In this document: positions 54,384-63,052 of the stretch, in pieces
Position numbering within the stretch: position 1 is the first letter of the stretch
Layout of the letters: each line of letters begins with the position of its first letter
Assembly: GCA_964472015.1 (NCBI GenBank)
Contig: CAYYIP010000002.1
Coordinates: 1-64,000, forward strand
Length of the DNA stretch: 64,000 nucleotides
Reading direction: 5' to 3'
Origin: JAAYTD01 sp964472015
GTDB taxonomy: Bacteria; Bacteroidota; Ignavibacteria; Kapaibacteriales; UBA2268
Translations under genes and position numbers: made by a program
The notes under the pieces: model-generated
Database searches by the model: none
The model's input: only the letters and a program-made list of their open reading frames with translations
Told to the model about the DNA's origin: nothing

Positions 54384-55070
54384 TTATAAAATATCATTTT
54401 TCAATAAATCAGGACGTATTTTTTTTGTTTTTAACAAAGATTGTTGATATTGCCAGTTTTTTATATCTTTATGATTTCCTGATAGTAAAACTTTAGGAAC
54501 TTCTAAATTCCTGAAAACAGCGGGGCGTGTGTATTGTGGTGGCTCTAATAATCCATCCATTAGTGAATCTGCGAGTGCTGATTCTATATTTCCTAATACA
54601 CCGGGTAATAATCTAACAATAGAATCTATTAATACTAATGCAGGTAGTTCACCACCTGATAAAATATAATCTCCTATAGAAATTTCTTTTGTAATATATT
54701 TGTCTCTTATACGTTGATCTATTCCTTTATAATGTCCTGCTAGTATAATTATGTTTTTTAATAATGATAGAGCATTTGATGTCGTTTGTGTTAAAAGCGG
54801 AGCATCAGGTGTCATAAATATAATTTCATCGTATATACGTTCTGATGTTAAATTTTCTATGCAATCAAAAACAGGTTGACATTTTATTAACATACCTGCA
54901 TCGCCACCAAAAGGGTAATCATCTATATGTTTGAATTTATCTTTTGCATAATTATGTAAATTATGAGTATAAATTTCCACAATATTTTTTTGTTGTGCAT
55001 TATATAATATACTTGTAGATAAAAATGATAGCATTGATTCTGGAACAGCAGAAATTATATCAATTCTCAT
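54384..55070 (-). CDS. trmD: tRNA (guanine-N1-)-methyltransferase TrmD
   Basis: Makes m1G37 in tRNAs that read CNN codons, protecting the reading frame. 228 residues, normal. SPOUT trefoil-knot motifs: DDYPFGGDAGMLIKCQP, LAGHYKGIDQRIRD, an EISIGDYILSGGELPALVLID stretch with the Asp-Tyr-x-Leu-Ser-Gly-Gly-Glu core, and the C-terminal QYTRPAVF and LLSGNHKDI. It follows rimM by 28 bp; rimM-trmD is a conserved bacterial pair (often with rpsP and rplS, both absent here). Confidence 0.97.
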   Translation of the reverse strand: MRIDIISAVPESMLSFLSTSILYNAQQKNIVEIYTHNLHNYAKDKFKHIDDYPFGGDAGMLIKCQPVFDCIENLTSERIYDEIIFMTPDAPLLTQTTSNALSLLKNIIILAGHYKGIDQRIRDKYITKEISIGDYILSGGELPALVLIDSIVRLLPGVLGNIESALADSLMDGLLEPPQYTRPAVFRNLEVPKVLLSGNHKDIKNWQYQQSLLKTKKIRPDLLKNDIL

Positions 55071-55098
55071 AAAATTTTTATTATTAAATTTTTGTTTA

Positions 55099-55629
55099 TT
55101 ATTGTGTAGGTTTATTACTTAATATATCCATTAATCCATCTAATATAACTATTTTTATTATTTTATTTTGTATATCTATTGCTTTTACTATATCATCAAT
55201 TAAAGGAATTGGTAAATCGCCTTTTTTTGTTTTTGTTAGTAAAACATCATTTGCAGGCATATTCCAATATTCTATAATAGTACCAATATTTTCATTTGTT
55301 TTAACATCTAAAACATTAAATCCTATAATTTCATTTGGAAATATAAAATAAGGATTATATTTTAAAATTAAATCTTTTTCTAAAAATATTCCTTGTTCTT
55401 TTAATTTTATTGCTTCTTCTTTTGTTTGTATTTCCAATAAAAATAAAGAAATTGATTTATTTTTAATAGTATAAATATCCTGTGTTAATATATATATATT
55501 AAAAAATTCTTTACTATATCCAATTGATATTTTTGTTCCTTTTGGAATAAAAATATTATTAAAAAAACTTGTAAATAGTATTTCTCCTTTTATTCCTTTA
55601 TTTCCTATTATATTTCCAATATGTTTCAT
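55099..55629 (-). CDS. rimM: 16S rRNA processing protein RimM
   Basis: Assists maturation of the 30S head by binding S19. 176 residues with an N-terminal barrel starting MKHIGNIIGNKGIKGEILFTSF, a motif of the family, and a C-terminal PRC-like barrel (YNPYFIFPNEIIGFNVLDV, then LLTKTKKGDLPIPLIDDIV). The start ATG overlaps the stop of the upstream histidine kinase (ATGA), implying translational coupling. It is followed by trmD. Confidence 0.92.
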   Translation of the reverse strand: MKHIGNIIGNKGIKGEILFTSFFNNIFIPKGTKISIGYSKEFFNIYILTQDIYTIKNKSISLFLLEIQTKEEAIKLKEQGIFLEKDLILKYNPYFIFPNEIIGFNVLDVKTNENIGTIIEYWNMPANDVLLTKTKKGDLPIPLIDDIVKAIDIQNKIIKIVILDGLMDILSNKPTQ

Positions 55630-57329
55630 AATTGTTTATTATCATTAATAATATCTTCTTTTTTGATTTTTAATCTTAAAGATATGAGTGTTCCAGGATT
55701 ATTTTTATTATTTTGTATAATTGCTTTTCCTCCAATGGAATTTGCTTTTTCTTTTATACCTAATAGTCCAAAAGATTTTGGATCATTTATTTTTTCTACT
55801 GGAATACCTATTCCATTATCTATTATGTCTAATTCTAATATTTCATTTCTATAAATTAATTTTATATCTACTCTTGAAGCTTTTGCATGTCTTATTATAT
55901 TTGTTATTGCTTCCTGGAAGATACGAAAAATAGGGACTCTGAACTCTTCTTTTACATTAAAATCAGATGGTTCTATTGTTACTTTACATCTTATTGACAT
56001 TCTTCGCTGGAATTCGCCTGCTTGCCATTCTATTGCTGCTGCTAGACCAAAATGGTCAAGTACAGATGGTCGTAAATCTAATGAAATACTTTTTACTTTT
56101 TGTATTGCTGTATCTAATAATTTTAACATTCCTGTTATACGAGAAGATATATTTTTATCATTAATATTGACTTTATTTTGTAACCAAGTTGTGTCCATTT
56201 TTATTGCTGATAATGCGTATCCTAGTTCATCATGTACTGCGAATGCAATTTGTTTTCTTTCTTCTTCACGTACTTTATCTATATGTAATGCTAGGTTACG
56301 CATTTTTTGTTCATTTTCAACAAGAGCTTTTTGTGCCATAACAAAATCTGTTTTATCTTTTACAATTGTAGATATACCTAGTATATTACCTGTTTCATCA
56401 AATAATGGATATATAGTAAATGATACAAAATATTTTTTATTTGCTTTATTTAATGGAATAAAATCTATATGTTGTATACTTTGTGTATTATCATGTGCAT
56501 ATTTAGTGATTGATACTAGTGTTTCAAAATTAATACAGTGATCAAGTATTGTGAGAGGTTGTCCAATTATTTGATCTGCTACATATCCAAACATAATTTC
56601 TGCTGCAGAATTCCAACTATTTATAACTCCTCGTTTATCTACTACAAATATAGCATCTTCAGAACCATCAATTATTGCATTAAGTCTACTTTTTGAACCT
56701 TCTAATTGTGTTTGTATTGTAATATCACGGCTAATAAGAAATAAATAAACTATGTTATCATCTATATCAAATATAGGAATACAATTTAATTCTATATATT
56801 TTTCATTTTTATACAATGAGTTTTTTTTATAATATTTGTTATATTTTATTGCTTCTTTTGTTTCAATTACTTTATGTAAAATAGTATCTTGTTTGAAAAC
56901 TTCTTCTTTAAAGAATATAGTTATTGCATCACTACCAATTATGTCATTATTTATGTTTATTAGTTCTTGATTAGCCCAAATTATGCGCATTTTAGAATCT
57001 ATCAAACAAAAATAATCACTATGTTTATCAAGTGAATGTAATAATTCATTGCGTAGTTTACGTTCATTTATTTGAATGTTCGTTGCTATTTTTTTTCGTT
57101 TAATAGATAAAGAAATATTAATATAATAAGATATTCCTAATATAAAACAAGAAAAAAATATTGATATTACGAAGCTATTTAATATTCTATTACTTACAAT
57201 TTTATTATAAATATTTAAACCATCATCTGAAATTAAAAAATATAATAATAATACTATAAAAACTGAAAAAAGTATTAATATCTGACTTATATATTTCTCT
57301 TCAGGCATATTAAAGTAATTATTTGTCAT
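55626..57329 (-). CDS. Membrane sensor histidine kinase with two PAS domains (HisKA_3 / NarL-type)
   Basis: 567 residues. Two membrane helices (~15-34 and ~50-72) with almost no periplasmic loop. Then PAS 1 (~97-205, FCLIDSKMRIIWANQEL) and PAS 2 (~215-333, IFVVDKRGVINSWNSAAEIMFGY). The HisKA_3 domain has phospho-acceptor His366 in AFAVHDELGYALSAIK. The HATPase domain has the N-box near EAITNIIRHAKASRVDI, DNGIGIP and a FGLLGIKEKANSIGG G2 box. This class normally phosphorylates a LuxR/NarL-type response regulator; none is in the window. The short loop suggests sensing in the membrane or cytoplasm. It overlaps rimM by 4 bp. Confidence 0.93.
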   Translation of the reverse strand: MTNNYFNMPEEKYISQILILFSVFIVLLLYFLISDDGLNIYNKIVSNRILNSFVISIFFSCFILGISYYINISLSIKRKKIATNIQINERKLRNELLHSLDKHSDYFCLIDSKMRIIWANQELININNDIIGSDAITIFFKEEVFKQDTILHKVIETKEAIKYNKYYKKNSLYKNEKYIELNCIPIFDIDDNIVYLFLISRDITIQTQLEGSKSRLNAIIDGSEDAIFVVDKRGVINSWNSAAEIMFGYVADQIIGQPLTILDHCINFETLVSITKYAHDNTQSIQHIDFIPLNKANKKYFVSFTIYPLFDETGNILGISTIVKDKTDFVMAQKALVENEQKMRNLALHIDKVREEERKQIAFAVHDELGYALSAIKMDTTWLQNKVNINDKNISSRITGMLKLLDTAIQKVKSISLDLRPSVLDHFGLAAAIEWQAGEFQRRMSIRCKVTIEPSDFNVKEEFRVPIFRIFQEAITNIIRHAKASRVDIKLIYRNEILELDIIDNGIGIPVEKINDPKSFGLLGIKEKANSIGGKAIIQNNKNNPGTLISLRLKIKKEDIINDNKQL

Positions 57330-57615
57330 AATTTTATAAAACTAATTTATTGAAATAATTATTAAAATACGAAAAAAAATTATTTTTTAATATATTTTTT
57401 TTATTATTTGCTATATTTTTAAATTACTTATATTGTAACAAGATAAGATAAAATTTATTATATTTATTATTTATTTTTTATAAAAAATTTACATAAATAT
57501 ATAAATTAAATTTTATTTTGATATTGTATTTATCTTATTTATTTATAATATATTATAAAATATGTTTTGTATTTTGAAAATATAGATAAGTTATTTGAGA
57601 CGAATTATATGGTAT

Positions 57616-58041
57616 TTAATTATCAATTTTTATTTCCCATTTTTCCCCTTTGCATATTTCTTCATTAATACAAATATGTTCATCATATAAAATACATAAA
57701 TAAGAATCTTCATTAAAATACTTACATTGTCCACATATAGTTTTAGATTTTATTGTTGATATATATTCTTTATAATTATAATATTGTTTATATGCAGGGT
57801 ATAATCCTAAAAACCATAATATAAACATAACAAATGAATTTAATTCATATTGTTTAACTTTAACTATAATTGTTAAAGTAATAATCATAATTATAATAGA
57901 ACGTAACAGAATACCAAAAATTATATATCCAATTGGTGTAATTACTGATGATATCTTATTATTATTTGAATTATTAGTATTATCAAATCCATTTAACAAA
58001 AAAATATCTTTAATTGTTTCAATAAATAATTGTATTTTCAA
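57616..58041 (-). CDS. Small two-helix membrane protein with C-terminal Cys-rich motif
   Basis: 141 residues, not recognised. An amphipathic N-terminus (~1-35, Asn-rich) is followed by two hydrophobic segments (~36-60 and ~68-84). A soluble tail follows with CGQCKYF, then Cys at ordered spacings (EDSYLC, DEHIC, NEEIC) ending in KGEKWEI. Five to six cysteines of this kind suggest a metal or iron-sulfur binding knuckle, or a redox switch. It lies 31 bp downstream of the RsbW-like gene on the same strand, so it is probably the third gene of the partner-switch operon. Function unknown; a membrane sensor or output component is inference. Confidence 0.6.
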   Translation of the reverse strand: MKIQLFIETIKDIFLLNGFDNTNNSNNNKISSVITPIGYIIFGILLRSIIIMIITLTIIVKVKQYELNSFVMFILWFLGLYPAYKQYYNYKEYISTIKSKTICGQCKYFNEDSYLCILYDEHICINEEICKGEKWEIKIDN

Positions 58042-58072
58042 AATAGTTTATTAAATATTTTTCAGTAAAAAA

Positions 58073-58498
58073 TTATAAATGTTTAATTAAAGTAAGTGTA
58101 TTAAATTTATTTTGTTCTGTTTTTTTTTCATAAAATATTTCATCCATAAAAGATGTTACTATATGAATACCAAGTCCACCGGGGATAAGTTTTTTTACAT
58201 TATCAAGACAATTTTTATTTACATGTTCGCGAATATCAAATGAATTAGAATAATCTTTTATTATAGTTATTAATTTATGTTTTAATAATGTTATATGTAT
58301 ATCAATTATATTATCAATTTTATTATTATCTCGATAAGCATATTTAATTAAATTAGTACATACTTCATCAATAGACAATACTATAAGTTCTGCAAGTTTA
58401 GAACTTATAGTATTATTGACAAGAATAAAATCAATTATTTTTTGTCTCATTATTGATAATTCTTCTAATTTTGTGCTAATAGTTATATGAGTTTCCAT
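58073..58498 (-). CDS. RsbW-like anti-sigma factor / serine kinase (HATPase_c_2)
   Basis: 141 residues of the GHKL ATPase fold. N-box DEVCTNLIKYAYRD (~64-77) with the catalytic Glu and Asn, a degenerate G1 box IKDYSNSFD (Asp-Tyr-Ser for Asp-x-Gly), and a G2 box GGLGIHIV near residue 107. Proteins of this type bind a sigma factor or other target and phosphorylate a STAS antagonist on serine, forming a partner switch. The STAS gene is immediately upstream (21 bp) and a SpoIIE-type phosphatase is divergently encoded. The target sigma is not adjacent, so control of a sigma factor is not established. Confidence 0.9.
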   Translation of the reverse strand: METHITISTKLEELSIMRQKIIDFILVNNTISSKLAELIVLSIDEVCTNLIKYAYRDNNKIDNIIDIHITLLKHKLITIIKDYSNSFDIREHVNKNCLDNVKKLIPGGLGIHIVTSFMDEIFYEKKTEQNKFNTLTLIKHL

Positions 58499-58519
58499 TT
58501 TGCTATATTATTGCTTAAT

Positions 58520-58879
58520 TTAAATATTAAATATTGTTAGTGCTTCTTGTTGTGTTTTAACAATTTTAAAAACACTATCAAATCCAAGCGGTTTTATAAT
58601 ATTAGAAAATATGTTAGATGGTATATTTACTAGTATTATATCTCCTTTATTTTTGCGGATTTCTTCAATATGAAGTATAAATACGCCTAATCCCGCTGAT
58701 GATATATAAGTTAAATATTCTAAATCTAATAAGATATTATAACATTTTTCTTTTAAAGTTTCTTCTAATTTTTCTTCTAATTTTTTAGAAGTATGTGCAT
58801 CTAAAAACCCATTTAGTTTTATGATACAAGAATTATTATTGAAACTTTTTTCTATAAATAAATATTTTTTTGTTTCCAT
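58520..58879 (-). CDS. STAS-domain anti-sigma factor antagonist (RsbV/SpoIIAA-like)
   Basis: 119 residues, a single STAS domain. Key motif LDLEYLTYISSAGLGVFIL: the Ser in I-S-S-A-G-L is the expected phosphorylation site. Beginning CIIKLNGFLDAHTSKKLEEKL is the first strand and helix of the fold. Unphosphorylated antagonist binds the RsbW-like kinase and frees its target. It is the first gene of a three-gene operon with the kinase and the Cys-rich membrane protein. 167 bp of intergenic DNA separate it from the divergent lipoprotein gene. Confidence 0.92.
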   Translation of the reverse strand: METKKYLFIEKSFNNNSCIIKLNGFLDAHTSKKLEEKLEETLKEKCYNILLDLEYLTYISSAGLGVFILHIEEIRKNKGDIILVNIPSNIFSNIIKPLGFDSVFKIVKTQQEALTIFNI

Positions 58880-59046
58880 TTTTTTATATTTTAAAAATTA
58901 AAAAACATTATATAAAAGAATTAAAATATAAATAAAAAAATATTATTAAGAATGAATTCTATTATTATTTTAAATAAATTATTATATTTATGATAATTTT
59001 ATTATTTTTGATATATTGTAAAATAACAATAAAAAATATTATATAT

Positions 59047-60033
59047 ATGAACAAAATAATTTTAATTCTTACAATTGTATTTATAATTTCATCTTGTAAG
59101 CAGGATGATATTATAATAGATAATGTTTCTGCAAATAACAAGTATTTAATTTTTTCAGGGAATCAACTTATACGTTGTTATACAAATACTAATAATATTG
59201 AAAATATAATAAATGATCTGCCTGATGAAGTAAAGTCAGTAAAATATTTTCGTGGATATTATTATGTTTTATTCAAGACCTTACAATCTATTTACGTTAT
59301 AAGTGACAAAAAGTTTGATATTGTATCAAAAATAGATTTTAAAGGTTCAAATATGTTACCTTACGATATATGTTTTCCGAATGCAACGGATGCATATATT
59401 TGTCATTCGGATTGTAATATTGTTACATTACTTGATATAATGAGTTTTCAATTATCGAATTATAAAATTGAAGTTGCAAAGAAACCTGTATATATTGCAG
59501 GTATAGGTAATCAAGTTTATGTATGTTGTCAGGACGATGATGCTATTATTGTTATTGATACACGTTTAAATGAAGTTGTTGATACTATTAATGTTGCTTC
59601 AAAACCTAGATTTATAGATATTGATGTGAATAATGAAAAACTTTTTATTATATCAAAAGGGGATGATAAAAGTTCTATAACTTTTCAATCATTTTCTTTA
59701 CAGAATCGTGAATTATTAAATAAGTTTGATATAAAAAATTCAGAAAATGTTATTCCAGCGAGCATTGCTGTTTCTAAAAAATATATTTATATTACATCTG
59801 ATTGTTATTTATGGCGTATTTCTGCAATTAATGAGAAATCGGCAATAGTTGTTAAGAATAAAGCTTTCATTAAAGTTAAATATAATCCTATTTATGAAAA
59901 ATTTTATTTATTGAATAATTCTGAGAATCCTTTAAATAATGAAATAACTATTTATAATGCAAATACAAGTAAATATATTTCAAGTTTCAATTTAAATATA
60001 GTTGTAGATGATATTATTATGGAATATAATTAG
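59047..60033 (+). CDS. Lipoprotein with YncE/beta-propeller-like repeats
   Basis: 328 residues from ATG 59047, preferred over an upstream in-frame ATG at 58990 because it gives a standard lipoprotein signal: MNKIILILTIVFIISSC, Cys17. The mature protein shows repeated four-strand blades such as AGIGNQVYVCCQDDDAIIVID and VNNEKLFIISKGDD, typical of surface or periplasmic seven-bladed propellers of the YncE type. No enzymatic residue set is evident. The SpoIIE-like phosphatase starts 25 bp after it, so they are probably co-transcribed; the propeller could sense an envelope signal for the phosphatase, but this is inference. Confidence 0.75.
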   Translation: MNKIILILTIVFIISSCKQDDIIIDNVSANNKYLIFSGNQLIRCYTNTNNIENIINDLPDEVKSVKYFRGYYYVLFKTLQSIYVISDKKFDIVSKIDFKGSNMLPYDICFPNATDAYICHSDCNIVTLLDIMSFQLSNYKIEVAKKPVYIAGIGNQVYVCCQDDDAIIVIDTRLNEVVDTINVASKPRFIDIDVNNEKLFIISKGDDKSSITFQSFSLQNRELLNKFDIKNSENVIPASIAVSKKYIYITSDCYLWRISAINEKSAIVVKNKAFIKVKYNPIYEKFYLLNNSENPLNNEITIYNANTSKYISSFNLNIVVDDIIMEYN

Positions 60034-60058
60034 TTAATAAGTAATTATAGGTAAGACG

Positions 60059-61276
60059 ATGAAAGATATGGATAATATAACTGAGTCAAAAGATGTAATG
60101 ATAGATACACTTTTTGAAATTTCAAGTACATTTAATGGATTATTAGAAAAGGATGAAATTTTAAGGCAATTAGCAATATATTTAATGGGACAATTTGCTA
60201 TTAAAAGTTTTGCTATGTATGTTTTAAATAATGATAATACAGAATATAAGTTATTAGTAGAGGAAAATTTGGATAATATATGCAAAGTTGTAAAAGTAGA
60301 AGATATAGATTTAGAAAACGATATAAATATAATTCAATGTACTAAAAAATATAAAACAATTTTTAATAATAAGGATATAGATTATATTATAAGTATTGCT
60401 AAAAATAATGGATTACTTGTTATAGGATATAGAATGTTTGATAAGTTATTAACTGATATAGATTTTAAGTTTATGATGTCTATAGGTGAATTAGCCTTAC
60501 TTGCTATTGAAAATTCTAGATTAATTATTGAGGAAAAAGAAAAATTATTGTTAGAACAAGAACTTAATATGGCTTTAAATATACAGAAAGGGTTATTACC
60601 TAAGGGGAACCCTGATATAAAAAATTATGATATAATAGGATTTTATAAAAGTGCAAAGAGTATAGGTGGTGATTATTATGATTTTATAAAGATAGACGAT
60701 GAACATTATATTATTGTTATTGCAGATGTATGTGGGAAGAATATCTCGGCTGCTCTTATTATGTCCAATTTACAATCTGCATTAAAGGCTCAATTATTTT
60801 TTATTTCTGATTTAAAAGAAATAATTAAAAATTTGAATTTTTTAATATATATGAATACAGAAGAAGATAAATTTGTCACTTTTTTCTTTGGTATTTTAGA
60901 TATAAAGAAAGATGAGTTTGAATATATTAATTGTGGACATGATCCACCTATTTTTTATAAAAGTAAAAATAATGATATAAAACTATTAAAGGCAGATACA
61001 ACAGTATTAGGAATAGAGGAAGAATTAAAATTTAATCATTCAAATTATAAAATAAAATTTGATAAGGATGACTTTATTCTATGTTATACAGATGGTATTA
61101 CAGAGGCTTTAAATAAAGATGGAGTTATGTTAACAGATAAATGGTTAGAGGACTTTGTAAAAACTAATTCGAATTTAAGTGCACAAGAATTGATACAAGA
61201 AATAAATAATTTTATTAATAATTACCAACTTGAGCAAAGAGATGATATTACTATGGTAGTAATTAAACGAAAATAG
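60059..61276 (+). CDS. SpoIIE/RsbU-type serine phosphatase with N-terminal sensory domain
   Basis: 405 residues. An N-terminal ~155-residue helical/beta domain (GAF-like by length and pattern) is followed by a connector helix (IEEKEKLLLEQELNMALNIQKGLLP) that is typical of RsbU-like enzymes. The PP2C-type catalytic domain has SIGGDYYDFIKI and IADVCGKNISAALIM with metal-binding Asp residues, NCGHDPPIFY, YTDGITEALN and QRDDITMVV. It should dephosphorylate the STAS antagonist encoded nearby on the other strand. No membrane segments. It ends 4 bp before aat, so the two are probably co-transcribed. Confidence 0.92.
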   Translation: MKDMDNITESKDVMIDTLFEISSTFNGLLEKDEILRQLAIYLMGQFAIKSFAMYVLNNDNTEYKLLVEENLDNICKVVKVEDIDLENDINIIQCTKKYKTIFNNKDIDYIISIAKNNGLLVIGYRMFDKLLTDIDFKFMMSIGELALLAIENSRLIIEEKEKLLLEQELNMALNIQKGLLPKGNPDIKNYDIIGFYKSAKSIGGDYYDFIKIDDEHYIIVIADVCGKNISAALIMSNLQSALKAQLFFISDLKEIIKNLNFLIYMNTEEDKFVTFFFGILDIKKDEFEYINCGHDPPIFYKSKNNDIKLLKADTTVLGIEEELKFNHSNYKIKFDKDDFILCYTDGITEALNKDGVMLTDKWLEDFVKTNSNLSAQELIQEINNFINNYQLEQRDDITMVVIKRK

Positions 61277-61280
61277 AGAA

Positions 61281-61862
61281 ATGGGAACAGAGGTTTTAAG
61301 TGTTGAAAATTTAATTAATGCGTATTCTAATGGTTGGTTTCCAATGGCAGATATTAATGGATTGACTAAATGGTACGCACCAGAAACGAGAGCAATATTT
61401 CCTTTTTATAAATTAAAACCAGTACATTCGATGGTTAAATTTATAGAAAAGAACAATATTAGTTTTTCAATAGACTATGATTTTGATTTTGTTATACGGC
61501 AATGTGCAAATCGTGAAATGACTTGGATAACACCCAATATTATTGAAGCTTATATTAATTTATATGAATCTGGTTATGCTCACTCGATTGAAACGTGGTA
61601 TAACAATCGTATTGTAGGTGGGCTTTATGGAGTTTCTATTAATTCAGCTTTTTTTGGGGAATCTATGTTTAGTTTAATATCTAATGCATCAAAAGCTGCG
61701 TTTTATTGTTTAATAACACAATTGAAAAGAAAAGATTTTATTTTATTAGATTCTCAATTTATTAATAATTTTACAGCACAATTAGGTGCAGTTGAAATTT
61801 CAAAAAATTTGTATGAACATTTTTTATATATTGCTTTAAAAAAAGAAAATAAATTTATATAA
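61281..61862 (+). CDS. aat: Leucyl/phenylalanyl-tRNA-protein transferase
   Basis: Transfers Leu or Phe from tRNA to N-terminal Lys/Arg residues, marking proteins for ClpAP degradation (N-end rule). 193 residues, at the short end of the family. Motifs: GWFPMADINGLTKWYAPETRAIFP, ITWITPN-type segment TWITPNIIEAYINLYESGYAHSIE, the signature GGLYGVSINSAFFGESMFS and LLDSQFINNF. It lies 4 bp after the phosphatase. No clp gene is in the window. Confidence 0.95.
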   Translation: MGTEVLSVENLINAYSNGWFPMADINGLTKWYAPETRAIFPFYKLKPVHSMVKFIEKNNISFSIDYDFDFVIRQCANREMTWITPNIIEAYINLYESGYAHSIETWYNNRIVGGLYGVSINSAFFGESMFSLISNASKAAFYCLITQLKRKDFILLDSQFINNFTAQLGAVEISKNLYEHFLYIALKKENKFI

Positions 61863-61869
61863 ATAGGTT

Positions 61870-63006
61870 TTAATTTATATTATAAGTTTGTAATATAATA
61901 TTTGCAGCATTAAAAGAAGCACCACTGTATCCTAGTATATTTTTTATTTCAGCAAAATATTTTTGTTGCATTAAACATTGATTTTTATTGTTTAATAATT
62001 CTAATACATTTTTTTCAAGTATTTTTGGAGTTACTTTATTTTGAATAAATTCGGGAATAACTTCTTTATTTAGTAATATATTTGGTAGTGATATAAAATC
62101 TAAATTAATAAGACATTTGCCTAATAAATAATGTGTAAATGAAGTTTTATAAGCCATTATCATATTCATTCCTAATAAACTTGCTTCTAGTGTTGTTGTA
62201 CCCGTTTTTACAATTCCTATTTTTGCATAACTCATTAATTTTTTAGAATCTCTATTTAATTTATATTTAAAATTATAATATTTTAATAGTTCAAAATCAT
62301 AATCACTTAGATTATTAGCAACTGCAAATTCATAAGTAAAATTATTTAATTTTTTGTCTAATAGTACAGCAGTTGTTGCAAATAATTCTAAGTTTTTTCG
62401 TATTTCTTGTTTTCTACTACCTGGGAAAAAAGCAATAACATTTTCTCTCTCATCTATTGTTTTTATAGGATTATGGAAAAGTTCATTATCCAATAATGGA
62501 TGTCCCACAAATTTTGCAGGTATATTATGTTTATTAAAAAAAACTTCTTCAAAAGGAAAAACAACTAAAAGTTTTGTAACTGCTTTTTTTAATTTTTTCC
62601 ATCTATTTTTACCCCAAGCCCAAAGTTGTGGTGCTATATAATAATAAACTGGTATTTCTATTCCTCTTGCATATTTAGCAACTTTAATATTGAATCCCGG
62701 ATAATCAATAGGAATAAAGCAATCAACTGCTTCTTTTAATAGCATTTCTTTACATTTTCTTAATAATTTTGTAAATAATATCCCACGTTTTAATACTTCA
62801 ACAAAACCAACAACCGCAATTTCTGAAATATCTATAATGGAAGTCAATCCTGATTCTATCATATTTTTACCTCCTATTCCAATAAATTCAACATTGTTAT
62901 ATAGTTTTTTTATTTGTTGCATTAATAAAGCACCGTGTATATCTCCGGATATTTCACCTGCAATTATCATTATTTTAAGTTTTTTTTGTTTTGTTCTAGT
63001 TATCAT
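61870..63006 (-). CDS. lpxB: Lipid-A-disaccharide synthase
   Basis: GT19 enzyme that joins UDP-2,3-diacylglucosamine and lipid X into the lipid A disaccharide at the inner membrane. 378 residues, normal. Motifs: IIAGEISGDIHGALL near the start, FIGIGGKNM, the IDYPGFNIKVAKYA segment, YYIAPQLWAWGKNR, LVVFPFEEVFF, VGHPLLD, FFPGSRKQEI and GTTTLEASLLGMNMIMAYK. A slightly basic N-terminal extension suggests membrane association. It is convergent with aat (7 bp apart). Confidence 0.97.
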   Translation of the reverse strand: MITRTKQKKLKIMIIAGEISGDIHGALLMQQIKKLYNNVEFIGIGGKNMIESGLTSIIDISEIAVVGFVEVLKRGILFTKLLRKCKEMLLKEAVDCFIPIDYPGFNIKVAKYARGIEIPVYYYIAPQLWAWGKNRWKKLKKAVTKLLVVFPFEEVFFNKHNIPAKFVGHPLLDNELFHNPIKTIDERENVIAFFPGSRKQEIRKNLELFATTAVLLDKKLNNFTYEFAVANNLSDYDFELLKYYNFKYKLNRDSKKLMSYAKIGIVKTGTTTLEASLLGMNMIMAYKTSFTHYLLGKCLINLDFISLPNILLNKEVIPEFIQNKVTPKILEKNVLELLNNKNQCLMQQKYFAEIKNILGYSGASFNAANIILQTYNIN

Positions 63007-63052
63007 TATTTTGTAATTAAATAGATAAAATTAGGATAATAAATTAGATAAA

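Noticed and set aside
55721..56541. Open frames on the plus strand opposite the histidine kinase
   Set aside because: They are Leu/Phe-rich reverse-frame shadows of a well-supported kinase gene.
58990..59046. Upstream ATG at 58990 as start of the propeller lipoprotein
   Set aside because: It would put 19 extra hydrophobic residues before a complete lipoprotein signal with lipobox that begins at 59047.
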